Shown here one piece after another: positions 36,101 through 46,895 of a stretch of 55,193 bases of DNA. The number at the start of each line of letters is the position of its first letter. Positions within the stretch are counted from its first letter, which is position 1. The stretch lies in contig RCNN01000204.1 in the NCBI GenBank assembly GCA_003667245.1, positions 1 to 55,193 on the forward strand, written 5' to 3'. The notes beneath the pieces are model-generated. The model was not told the origin of the DNA and did no database searches. It saw only the letters and a list, made by a program, of their open reading frames with translations. Made by a program: the position numbers and the translations under genes. The DNA is from Heterostelium multicystogenum (Eukaryota > Evosea > Eumycetozoa > Acytosteliales > Acytosteliaceae).

Positions 36101-36740
36101 CATAACGGTGGTAGTAGTGCTCTGTCATCAAGTAGATAATCCACACCAATTGTTCGCGATTCAGCTGCAGATTGTCGAGCAGCTGGTGTTTGCTTGCAAA
36201 ACTGCTTATAGACTTTGTTAGCATCACTGCGAGTTTCTCCATTGTAAAATTGAAATTGGGGCTAGTGGTCTGGCTGCCACTGCTGTTGTTGAGAGATAGA
36301 CTGTTATTGGTGCTGTGGCTACGATGATGACTTTGGTGATTGTGATTCTGAAGATTTTTGATAATCAACGGTTTGAAGTAGTGAACGATGAGCTGAAGTG
36401 AAGCTAGATCGATGAAAGGATGCAGTGGAACCAATGCATGAGGTAACACAGCGATCTCATCGGAGATACGCGACATATCGTCCATGGCATAGCCAAGAAT
36501 CCAAGGCGACAGCTGTGGGATAATCAACGAAGATGACATTGACAGTGGTGAAACGCTATTTGAATGCTGTCCATTTGACAGTCCAAGCTGAGGTGGAGTA
36601 GCGTAGTAGGGAGTGCCGGCAGTGGACCCCTGATTGGACTTTGAGATACGCTTACTCATTCGCAGTCCTTCTCTTTCAAACTCAGCCATCAAAATAACCA
36701 AAGATGGATTCGTTTGTAAATCAATACTGTTTCTCTTCAT
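33160..36740 (-). CDS. SETD3/LSMT-type SET methyltransferase with a second, partial module
   Basis: Exon 1 spans 36740-34293 and exon 2 spans 34228-33160 (64-bp intron, in phase). One break near 35870, an extra A in AAAA, is needed. The C-terminal half is a complete SET plus substrate-binding module: GRGIVTTKKVEENEVVISVP, then LVPMADMINHHHNAQ, then IFLHYGALQNRELALYYGFV. Upstream, near residues 500-690, sits a second C-lobe-like piece, SNEELMLYYGYTLDDYDYIS, followed by its own helical substrate-binding-like domain. No matching SET N-lobe is seen before it. The N-terminal 300 residues are Ser/His-rich and unassigned. The tail is strongly acidic. SETD3 methylates actin His; RuBisCO LSMT methylates Lys. 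The substrate here is unknown. Confidence 0.75.
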
Positions 36741-38509
36741 CTTTTACTTTATATATATATTGCTAATTGCTAACTAAATCAATACTTTTTCCGGATGATA
36801 CTGATGGTGATACTGATGGTGATGCTGATGGTGATGGTGAGCTGGTAGCCTGACTCTTTGTCCTGATATGATGATCTAATCACTAAATCTGCAGTACCAC
36901 TCTACCTGCGCTACTTGTAACGAATGTAATGTTGCAGTATTTATTTGACTTGTTTCAGTAATGTTGTTGTTGTTGTTGTTGTTGTAAGGATGATGGTGAC
37001 GACAGTGAGAAATGAGGTGAGGTGAGGTGAGTTACTTGATCCAAATGAAGCCTGTAATGAACCTTATATATGCTTGGGAAAATGTGCTCTCACCAAAAAA
37101 GGATAGCTAAAAATATATGTCAAATTTATTGAAAAAACAAAAAAAAACAAAACAAACCAAAATAAATATGTTTGATTGATTTGTGATGGGTGATATCAAG
37201 GTGATGGTGGTAGTGGTGATGGTTCTGTTGTTTTTTTAAAATAAAATTAATATTTATAAATAAACATAATAATTTGATCAATTTTATTTTTTCATTATTA
37301 TTATTATTATTATATGATTTAAGTTTTTTAATTTTTCTTTTTTTAGTGTTGTCTTTTGTGTGTTTAATTTTCATGATCAATAAACAATCACTACATCTAC
37401 ACCTAAATCATTACTAAATCAATACCTAAAATAAGATCAAGTCTGTTTTTTATTCTAAACAACAGCAATAACAATTTATTTTTTTGAATTGAAAGTATGA
37501 AAATCAAATAGATATTTATAATTATCATAATAAATATAATAATAATATTTGAAGTTAGAAATTCTTATTATCTTAAAATATATGTAATATTTATTTTAAT
37601 TATTGTTGTTATCCTATCTTTAAGTTTATTTGTATTTTCGTTTTACAATCTATAAGAATGAAATCAAAGTTTCAGTAGGTAAGTAAGTTTACTTAACTTA
37701 ATTACTTTAGATATTATTGAACAATCATTCATTCATTCATTCATTTGATGAAGAAATTTAAGAGCAAAAACAAAATAGGTCTGACCCCCAAGTTCTGAAA
37801 AAGTTCACCTATGATATCATTGACTCGGGTCAAAACACAGATTGATAGGCGACCAATCGAGATGCTCATTAATCAAACTATCTTCCAATGAGTGATGTGG
37901 TGGTTTTTGATTTTTGGGTTTGTGTGTTTTTTCGAAAATATCTGATATCTAGATAAAAAAGATTAATGGATAGTCTCTGCCCCAAAAATCAATAAAAACA
38001 GTAAAAAGTGATCACTTTTTTTTTGAGTAATTCTTTTTCTATTTTTTTTATGTTTTTTTGATTTTGCACACTGGTAAGCAGGATGGATTGATGGATTTTG
38101 CCGATAAACAAACCTCAATGAGTGAGAAAATTGTTGTTGAAAATTTAACTTTAGATTTATCCAATTTTTCTTTCATGCTTGTCAGAAAGATACTTGGCTC
38201 CAATTGAAGTGTAGTTTACTTACTTTTGTACATTAGTTTTGTATTTATAATTGAAATTCATTTGCAACAACAACACTTTACAAAAAGAGTAGAGCGCAAC
38301 TATAGTGCTGATCAAATCAAAAATCATCATCAGGCACCATTATTCCACAAAAATTGATTTTTTAGATCCACTCAACTCGATTCTTTAACATCACTCAAAG
38401 AAAGTTCCACTTCCTATAATTCATTACATTTCTTTCTCAATATAAAATAAATAGACTTACAGATAGATAGATATATAGCCTTTGGAAAAGAGATATAATA
38501 TATATAGCA
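36741..38509. other. divergent intergenic region
   Basis: Shared upstream region of the minus-strand SET gene and plus-strand FERM-LRR gene. It includes repeats of GATGGTGATACT type (36800-36840), GTT runs (36963-36985), GAGGT repeats (37014-37030), and the GC-richer foldable patch at 37775-37858. The 84-residue frame at 37126-37380 is repeat-derived. Confidence 0.5.
37775..37858 (+). ncRNA. candidate structured element, pseudoknot-like pairing
   Basis: ATAGGT (37775-37780) pairs with ACCTAT (37807-37812), while TGACCC (37782-37787) pairs with GGGTCA (37827-37832), an interleaved arrangement. A third hairpin pairs GATTG (37840-37844) with CAATC (37854-37858). The patch is GC-richer than its surroundings. 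Strand and expression are not known. Confidence 0.22.
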
Positions 38510-41500
38510 ATGAATAACTCAACTAGTGTTGTTGACTTTGACGAGTTGCAAAAGATGCTCTCTGATCTGGCATCTGGTTTCAACACTGATATAGAGATAG
38601 CAACTCGTGCTGCGACTCCTCCATCTACTCCTCCTATGATCAGAGCAAATCAAACACCTGCCACCCCCACCACACCACCCACAACTACTACAACCACCGC
38701 CACCAACAATACACCATCATCACATGGAAATGTGTCGACACCACCCTCTTTGCAAAAAGAAATTTCATTGGATGCCCTGCGTCAAGTTCACGAGAATTCT
38801 CCACTTCAACGCACAGATAAACCATTCCAAAGAAGAATTAATCCTCTGCCACGTTTGATGTTGAATCATGACGATGACGCTGAGACAGGAACAGCTACAG
38901 GTAATGAAGATTCTTCTGATTCATCCGAGTCTTCAGACTCTGAGTCGTCAGAAAATGAAGAATTGAGACATGATGAGCCAGACTCTCCAGTGATTCGTTC
39001 ACGTGGACATTCTCAACTCATTGTACAGCAGATGGACGAGCAAATGAGAAAGTCCGGAATTAGATTGTCTTCAGTTCTCGATATGTCCAGCTCAAGACTA
39101 CCCAACCAGAGAGCTGGCTCCATTCGTGCCATGATGCAAGATGGAAATGAAGAGGAGTATCAATTGCAACAACAGTATGAAGAGATGGAGCGTCGTCAAT
39201 CTGCAGCCAGTCAGGCTGAGGCACAGAGACGTGTCTCTGCGGCCAACCAGGTTGAGGCACAAAGACATATCTCTGCAGCCAACCAAAGTGAAGCAATCTA
39301 TTCAATTAAATCATCAGCATCTGGATCAAGTTTTAAATATATCAGCAGCACCTCCACCACCCGTGGACATTGGAAAACAAGAGTCCATTAAAAAGTTGAG
39401 AGACGATGTATTAAATCAGCTTGGAGATCTGGAAACCAGCGGAAAACCTGGTTCTCAACCAATCACTGTATCTATTTCCGAATCCACCAGAAATCTTATG
39501 GTTGAAGCACAGAGCTTGGATATTTCAATTACCAGCAGCACTTTGCGACCAAAGGGAGGACGTCCCCGCACAGAATCAATTGCAGAACGTTGGGATCTCG
39601 GAAGATCTCAAGTAAACGTTCCACAGCAGACAGTTCCAACTATTTCCGTTGTCACACCTACACCTACTCCTCCACCCTCCGTCATCCCAGTACCAACTTC
39701 GACTCCACCAGCTACCGAAAGAGAAGCGCCCCCACGTAGATCTCAATCACTCAATATCCAGCGTGTCGGCGAGGAGTTCAATATTTTCCGTGCCAGTCCA
39801 ATGAGAAAGCCCAATCCGGACCTAGAGAAACTTCTTATCCATGTCTCACTTGTCGATCAATCTCACAAGGTTATTTGTATCACTGAGGACTTCTTTGTTC
39901 AGGATATTATCAATCTTTTTGCTGGAAAGCTTGGACTTGCTCAAACCGAATATTTCTCTCTTTGCGAACAGACTACCGACGGTTACGACCGTTGGCTCGA
40001 TCCAACCAAGCTCATTACAGATGCCGGAGTCAGAAACTTGTCAAAACTTATCTTTAAGATCAAATACTTCAAGCAACCAAAGAAGCTTACCGACCCAAAG
40101 GCTGTCCATCTCTACTATCTCCAGATTCAACACTCCGTTGTCAATGGAATCTACCCATGCTCGGAGGCAATGGCATTCCGTTTGGCTGCCCTCCAATTTT
40201 TCATCACCTTTGGTGCACACGACAAGGATCAACATGTCGCAGGTTTCCTCGATCATGAAACACTGCTCGGTTTTATTCCAATAGCACACTTCCATACCCA
40301 TACTGATGAGTATATCCAACGTCGTCTTTTCAAGCTCCACAGCCAGATCAAGTGCAACACAGTTGTCGAAGCCAAGCTGCGCGCTACCTCGATCTCTCCA
40401 ATAAGATTCCAACATTCGGTGTCACTTCATTCCAAGTCTTCGACACTTCTCGTGAGTCCTCAAGCGCACGTACACCACGTATCATCTGCGTTGCTGAAAA
40501 CGGTTTGCTCATCGCCAGAAAGGACAGAACTGGCTACGACTTTTTCAACTACAAGGACGTCATCAAGTGCCTGTCCACTCCAAGAGGTATTAAAATTCAA
40601 ATCCCTTTCTCATGTGTTACCCAAAATGTAAGTATCCAGCACGGCTGTATATATATATATATATATATTATCCATGAATCCACATCCATTCTAATGCCAA
40701 TGTACACTAGACATCTGAGACAATGAACTTCGATACATCTTCCAACGAGCAGTCAAATAACATCATAGAGTTGTTGACAGGATACAAGTATTTCATTCAG
40801 TTCGACGATTCAACTAAAGGACTTTGTGCACCACCAACTGTTGATCTGCATCTTGCTGGCCAATTCTCATTGTTCTTACCACCCAAGTCAAGAGCAAAGT
40901 CCGATCCACTCAGAAGCAGAGCTGAATTATTTAAAACTATATATTTACTCCTGTATGTATTATAATAAGATTCTCATCTTATTGTCTCCTGCTCCTCGCA
41001 TACTGACCACTTCCCACCTCTAGATGTACAACATACAATACAAAGCCTATAATGAAATTCATTGATCAAGTCGATGAGGTTCTAGATCGAGAAGGATCAT
41101 TTAGAAATCTATTATTATACACAACCATTGACCTTTCATCATTGAATCTCAGAGCAGCAGATCTTACTTTTATTGCCGATGCCCTCAGAGATGCTTTCAA
41201 TACACCGTAGGTATATCACACACATATATATATATAGCATGTCAGCGCAGTGTATCTATACTAACAGGGTTGCAATGAATGATAGAATTGAAGAAGGTGA
41301 GACATTGGTTGAGAATCTAGATTTACATACTATAGATTTATCGAATAATCCATTGTTGGGAACAGATGTTGCAGAGCCACTCAAGGTGCTTTTACAAGCT
41401 GCTGGAACCATTGTAAACATCAACTTGAAGAACATTGGTATTACAAACAAGGGCTTGGGTCCCTTCATTTCAATCTTTGAGAAACTAGACAACATCGAAT

Positions 41501-42916
41501 CACTCCAGATAGGAAAGAATCGTATATTCGAAATCGGTGTCAATGCTATCGTCAAGTCACTCAAGAAATCACAACTACATACCCTCTCCATCGAAGAGAC
41601 TAATCTTCTCGACGAAGGCTGCAACACAATCAAGAAGCTTCTCTCAAAGAGAAAGCTATTAAAGTCACTCAACATTTCAAAGAACAAAGTAACTATCAAG
41701 GAATTACGATAGGTTATCAATAACAGCAACAACAACAACAAAAACAACTAACATTAATATTATTATTATAGATTACAGAGACAGGTTTCAAACAGATATT
41801 CGAAGGATTACAATATAATACTACACTTCAGGATCTAAATATCAGTGGAAATCCCATCAAGTATCAACAGATAAACAAGTTCTTGAAATGGTTTGCAACT
41901 AGCAATACTGCTATTAGAAAGTAAATACTTGATCTACATGCGTTATTGGATGAATATGAGTTTGATATTAATTAACGTGACATCTTTTTATTTAATAGAC
42001 TATCTATTGCAAGTACACAGTTGAACTCCAGCTCTGGAGCAGAGATTCAAAAGGTTTTGACAAGCAATGGATGCAGCATCGAGCAACTTGATGTATCATT
42101 AAATAGTTTGGGATCCGGTACCAAGGCAGTTATCAAGGGTATTGTTGCAAACAACACAATTACTGATCTCTCTCTAAGTGGAAACAAGATTGAATACAGT
42201 GGAATTCATACTCTCTGCCAATCTTTGGAAACAACCTCACGTCTATCAAAGGTTTCACTTAGATATTGTAACTTATCATCTGTAAGCACTAAGCAGTACT
42301 ATCAACGCTCTCATCCACATTACATTAACCGACGAATGTTCATTCATTAGAAATCACTATTTAGATTATGTAAATTATTAGAAACAAATACAACCATTAC
42401 ATCTTTAGATTTATCCATGAATAAGTTCTCCGTATGTATATGTACTTGACGATCATCTTCTCTTTAGCTAACAATTCATGCTTGTTTCTTTTGAAGAAAT
42501 CTGTTTGCCAAGCTTTATCTCAGTGTTTGCCTTCAAACAAGACTTTGGAAGAGCTCTTCATTACAAATTGCGAGATGGGAGAGAAGGAGTTTACTAAGCT
42601 ATGTGTTGGTCTCGAGTTGAATGAGGCACTGAAGCGTATCTACTTGGACATGAATCCATTCGGTAAGAAAGGACTGACACCACTCATCACTGTGATCAAC
42701 AGCAACAGGTTCATTGAGGTGATCACCCTCAGAAATATCAATCTCAGTGCCAAATCAACATTGGATTTCCTCAAGAAACTCAACACCAACTCCACCCTCC
42801 AAAAGATCAACCTCTCAGAGAATCCAATATTCGCAGTCGAGAAGCTCAATGTTTCAATTAAACATGGTATTGAAGAGAATATCAAACGTCTCAACAGAAT
42901 TAATATTCAACTTTAA
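38510..42916 (+). CDS. FERM domain plus leucine-rich repeat protein
   Basis: Eight exons are supported: 38510-40627, 40711-40952, 41024-41206, 41268-41688, 41772-41920, 41999-42281, 42351-42431 and 42497-42916. The N-terminal third is Thr/Pro/Ser-rich with an acidic patch and three copies of a heptad-like unit around (A)NQxEAQR. A FERM domain lies at about 39820-40900: F1 LLIHVSLVDQSHKVICITED, F2 YLQIQHSVVNGIYPCSEAMA, F3 YLDLSNKIPTFGVTSFQVFD. The rest is RNI/CARMIL-like leucine-rich repeats, roughly one or two per exon (LHTIDLSNNPLLG, LKSLNISKNK, ITDLSLSGNKIEYSGI, ITSLDLSMNKFS). D. discoideum has FERM proteins of this kind affecting adhesion and actin; the same role is inferred. Two frame breaks occur in exon 1, near 39335 and 40376. 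Confidence 0.8.
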
Positions 42917-43219
42917 AATGACCCTATCCTTTCCAAACAACTCACTGTACCAATCAATAAGCCCAACCAAACTGGAACAATACCATACCATACCATCCTC
43001 CTATATAATATTAAATTCATATAATATAATATAATATAATATAATATAATATAATATAATATAATAAATATATATATAAACTATCAAAAAGTATACTTTA
43101 GACAATTTCCAAGACTGAATGGTCTTTTTTCCAAAACTGGAATTTATTTCCAGGACTCTAATTAGTCAATAAAGGTATATAGTTTGTATTGAGGAAAAGA
43201 TAATAATAAATAAGTTAAG
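42917..43219. other. convergent intergenic spacer
   Basis: Short spacer between two genes that point toward each other. Apart from the ATAAT microsatellite, nothing is seen; both 3' ends are expected here. Confidence 0.5.
43021..43066. repeat. (ATAAT)n microsatellite
   Basis: About nine tandem ATAAT units, just 3' of the FERM-LRR gene stop codon. Confidence 0.9.
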
Positions 43220-44135
43220 TTAATTTATTGTACAAAGAGAATCTAATTCTAATAGAGTCTCCTTTTCTAAGACGACAATATCATTGATGTTGGCTATGGA
43301 GTTCTTGCAGAAAATTGAAGGGATGCTGTTTGAATTCTTAAATTCTGACTTCTCCATGGAAAATCTATCAACGTTTTCAATGAATAAAGATGATCCTGCT
43401 TTCTTTGCTGAATTGTCGCTGAATCGACTGGATTTAATTGAAAGAACAGATACATTTGATGCGTAGATGACTCCTCCTTCGTTTGCTTTATTTGAGCTGA
43501 AGGAGCAGTTGTCGATATAGATCTCAGTAGTTGTACTGTATTTCGATGGTGTGTCAATGTACAAGACACTTCCGCGGTCTTGTTTGGCATTAATGATTGT
43601 CAGATTGTAAAGATAAACAAAAGTTGATTGAAGTTGGTGCTCGGCAGACTCACGAACACTCAGAAAGTGACCTTGGTTGCCAAGATCGAATATTACATTA
43701 TCGGATGTTCCTTGGTCCGATGCACCAATTGAAACATTCAGGCCATAGAGTTGCAGCCATAAGTTTCCTATTGAACTATATTTTCCAGCTTCTAACTTGA
43801 TGTCTAAAAATAGATTCTCAGGATTTGGATGATCCTGGTAGAATCTCTCGAAAGCATAATATAAATTTGAACAAGGTAATTCTGATTCTCTTCCACAATG
43901 GAAGGTTGTTACTATTGGATTTTGAATCTACATAAATAGTATATACTATATTATTTTTATTATTATTATCATTATTATTTACAGATAAACCTTTATTACT
44001 ACTACTACTACTACTTCTATTATCGTCTAAATCTATATTAATTTTATTATTTATTAATTCTCCATAAGAAGAACTATGTGAAACTATATACAATGTAAGA
44101 AATAGGATATATAAATAATTGTTATGAGTTTTCAT
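43220..44135 (-). CDS. secreted right-handed beta-helix-like protein
   Basis: ATG at 44135 opens a signal peptide (YLYILFLTLYIVSHSSS). Exon 1 ends GLS, and an intron of about 55 bp (GTAAAT...TATGTAG) joins in phase to IQNPIVTTFHCG. The body has short beta-strand repeats of the pectin-lyase-like kind: GNLWLQLYGLNVSIGASD, FVYLYNLTIINAKQD, TTEIYIDNCSFSSNKANEGG, VLSIKSSRFSDNSAKKAGSS and DRFSMEKSEFKNSNS. The IxxSxFxxNxAxxGG signature marks stacked beta-helix coils. There is no frame break, in contrast to most neighbours. No catalytic residues are evident. It is likely secreted or in the extracellular matrix. Confidence 0.65.
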
Positions 44136-44212
44136 TCTTTCAATAGTTAATATATATTAATTGTAATAAGTTATTGTTATTGAAGAGAAGAATGAATAAC
44201 AAAGACATATTT

Positions 44213-44324
44213 CAAATCATTTTAAGTGATTTGTCTTTGTAGGACCATAGATTATTATTACTGAGTTGTTTCCACATTGTCAGATCAAACAACTCAGAGG
44301 TGCAACGTGTTAAAGCCAAATCAC
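44213..44324 (+). ncRNA. candidate structured RNA with nested 12-bp and 11-bp stems
   Basis: CTGAGTTGTTT (44261-44271) pairs perfectly with AAACAACTCAG (44287-44297). Outside it, GTGATTTG (44226-44233) pairs with CAAATCAC (44317-44324), and after one mismatch CTTT (44235-44238) pairs with AAAG (44312-44315). A third CAAATCA at 44214-44220 could compete for TGATTTG, giving an alternative fold. It lies just upstream of the beta-helix-like gene. A palindromic mobile remnant is an alternative, and the strand is undetermined. Confidence 0.4.
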
Positions 44325-44410
44325 CACTGATTATAATTTTTCACAAAAAAACAAAAAACTTTTATTCAAAAAGCCTAAAAAAGGAAAAAGTATCAAATCA
44401 AAAACATAGA

Positions 44411-44605
44411 TCACTTATTAATTCTTTTTAAAAATACATCTATTAGTGATGGTCCAGATTCATTAAAAAACAATTTTATTAATATTAAATCATGACTTGC
44501 TGGTTTTAGATTTATCAGATCACCATTAAATTTACGATTAATTAGTGCACTATTTAGTGTCAAGTTACAGGTCTCACACAGATGATTGATAGAAGACAAA
44601 TTAAA
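44411..44605 (-). CDS. doubtful exon or gene remnant
   Basis: A frame with coding-like composition (NLTLNSALINRKFNGDLINL, DLILIKLFFNESGPSLIDVF) ends at TTA/TAA 44411. It has no ATG: a TGA lies just upstream, so it could only be an internal or last exon. I see no partner exon or family. It may be a remnant of a neighbouring gene. Confidence 0.2.
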   Translation of the reverse strand, partial: FNLSSINHLCETCNLTLNSALINRKFNGDLINLKPASHDLILIKLFFNESGPSLIDVFLKRINK

Positions 44606-44801
44606 TAAATATTCTCATTTTTATTGTTTAAACCAATTTTCATTGGAGTTAAAATTCGATAGAGGAAAAATGGTTGGTTGATGAATGATGATTGTTAATG
44701 AAATTGGTGTTTGTTTGAGTGACTGTATAATGTGAGTGACGGCAAATAATATATTATTATTATTATTGTTTGTATATTATTATTATTATGACTATTATTT
44801 T

Positions 44802-45410
44802 TTATTCTTGTTTAACTGGATCACTACTTGTGACTACAGCTTGATCTGATTCTTTTTTTGAAGATGAACCAAGTCGACTGTAACGAAGCAATGAGAGGAA
44901 GAATACAACAGGCTCTGGTACTTCACCTTCGACGATCCATTCACCAGTTCCCTGTTTCAATGTTAAAAAGTGTCTTGTCCATTTCCAATCCATGGAAGGA
45001 TCTGATGTTATATATTCACGCTCAATCTCCCTCCCAGTAGTATTCGCTCAGCTTGGTTCCCTCTTCTCCAAGCTCGCCCAACAGCCATTCGAAAATGAAT
45101 CCATTGAATCTGCCCATCCCAAATTGTGTGTGTTTTGTGCAGGCATCAGCCACTGACCATCCCACAAATAGGTCATTGAACTAGCACCGCCCTCCGTATT
45201 CCAACCGGCCTCTGTACATAAAAGAATACCATCGCTGCTATAATGTCCACTCCTCCTCAAACGAAGACTTGATAATTCCACCTTTATAATTTTCTTTATA
45301 TGCAAAATGTAATAACGTTTTCTAAATGTATTATTGAATTGATTAGTATTATGAATGATAATTATTATGAATGACAGGAATATGTATGTGATTTGAATGG
45401 TTGTCAGCAT
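44802..45410 (-). CDS. unrecognised Trp-rich conserved-looking domain
   Basis: Frames joined in order give LRRSGHYSSDGILLCTEAGW, NTEGGASSMTYLWDGQWLMP, NTHNLGWA, then FIFEWLLGELGEEGTKLSEY and REYITSDPSMDWKWTRHFLT, GEWIVEGEVPEPVVFFLSLL, and a polar tail ending at TAA 44802. The regular Trp spacing and clean continuation across two breaks argue for a real domain of roughly 140 residues, but I do not recognise it. The first part (MLTTIQITYIFLSF) may be intron or 5' leader rather than protein. This could be the C-terminal exon of the ankyrin-PH gene immediately upstream on the same strand, or a separate gene. Confidence 0.45.
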
Positions 45411-45419
45411 CTCCTTTCA

Positions 45420-46895
45420 TCTAATTACAAGCTTAGATAATTGACGCATGAAAAACAATGCTGTGTTAATTTAGGAAGATCGTATCGGTGGTTATTATGT
45501 GGGGCTTGGACAATAACACTTCTAATACTTCCAGAGTAGACAATATAGAATGAGAATGAATATCTTACCTTTAAGAACTGGTTCACACAAGAATCAAAGA
45601 ATTTGTATTTCAATCCATCCATTGCCAAAATCCACTTTGACATCGATACCTTATCGTCGGCTGCCAATACAACTCTATTTGGATTGTCTTTAATTGTGAT
45701 TGCAATTGAATGTGGGAAATTTGGAAATTCGTCTGTTGTACCTATCTTTTCGATTTCTTTTAATGTTATTTCCAATTGATGTTGGTCGCAATCCTAATAT
45801 ATTTGTTTGAGGTTAGTACAATTTCGAATCTCCAGTACACATGACAAAACTTGGCCAGCCATACCTCTTCGGATTGGAATACTCTTATTTTATCACCGTC
45901 TAGAACAACCCAATTCTTCTTCCAGCCTTTGAGTTTTCCTTGTAGTCTGTTCAGGTAGCCCTTTTTTATATACTTTTGCGTGGTTGCTTCTAACCTTTAT
46001 GAATTGTTTACACTGTTGGATCATTGTCTTTACGTCTTCCATTCTCTGTTCATTTGCAATGTTATAAGCACTGTCATAGCTACTAATATCAACTCCGTGT
46101 TCCAACAATAATTTTTACAACATTCTTATTTCCTGCTCTGATTGCAAATGTCAAACATGTATCTCCAGCTCTAGAATGTGTGTCAGTGTTAGTAACAACA
46201 GGTCTGGGGGCTTGCATCTAATATGATATGTGTCATCAGTGATAGTTACTTTGAGCGTCTATTGATATCAGCGTTGTTTTGCAAGAGGAACTGGATACAA
46301 CCGATGCAGTTCTTGAGACATGCGTTGTGAAGTGGTGTCTCTTGGTTCTCGGCGGGCAATATTTACAATGGCGGGGTTGTGTTTAACAATCAGTGACAGA
46401 AGTTTGGGTGTGATGACAGGATCCCACTTTCTGACTATATAATGAAATGGTGTCGTACCATCATTTGCATGAACCGATGCCAAATGCTGGATCTTTAGAA
46501 ACCAATATCTCGCATGCTTTGAAGTGACCACAGCTGTTTTCGTGTTGATGTGTTCATAATATAAATATTGATTGTGTGGTGTGTTTGAGTTATTATTGTT
46601 GTTGTTATTGTTTCAATTAATATAACTTCATTCTTAAGCATCATTATCTCTGGGGGTAACTTACCTTGCAGCACAGTGGAGGGGTGTCCAACCACTCTTG
46701 TCTTGTACATCTAACTTTGCACCTTTTTTAGCGAATATTGCAACTATATCTGTGTGACCCTCAAAAACATGCAATGTGAAGGGGTGTCTGTTCATATGTA
46801 TCCTTCAAGAAAAGTAATTCTCTTGAATTTTCTTTCAACAGCTTAACTATTTCTTCTTTATTACCATCCTTTGTAAATTGAAATATTGATGCCAT
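45420..46895 (-). CDS. ankyrin repeat plus PH domain protein
   Basis: ATG at 46895 begins MASIFQFTKDGNKEEIVKLL. At least five ankyrin repeats follow across introns and frame breaks: EQTPLHIACF, KSGWTPLHCAA, NDGTTPFHYIV, ETPLHNACLKN and TCLTFAIRAGNKNVVKILLE. A PH domain follows at about 45980-45590: KKGYLNRLQGKLKGWKKNWV, VLDGDKIRVFQSEE, LEITLKEIEKIG and KVSMSKWILAMDG, including the final-helix Trp. PH domains bind phosphoinositides or proteins at membranes; ankyrin repeats bind protein partners, so a signalling scaffold is the likely role. After FLK a GTAAGATATTC donor leads either to a short exon starting at 45420 or to the Trp-rich domain further on, so the C-terminus is open. Confidence 0.7.
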
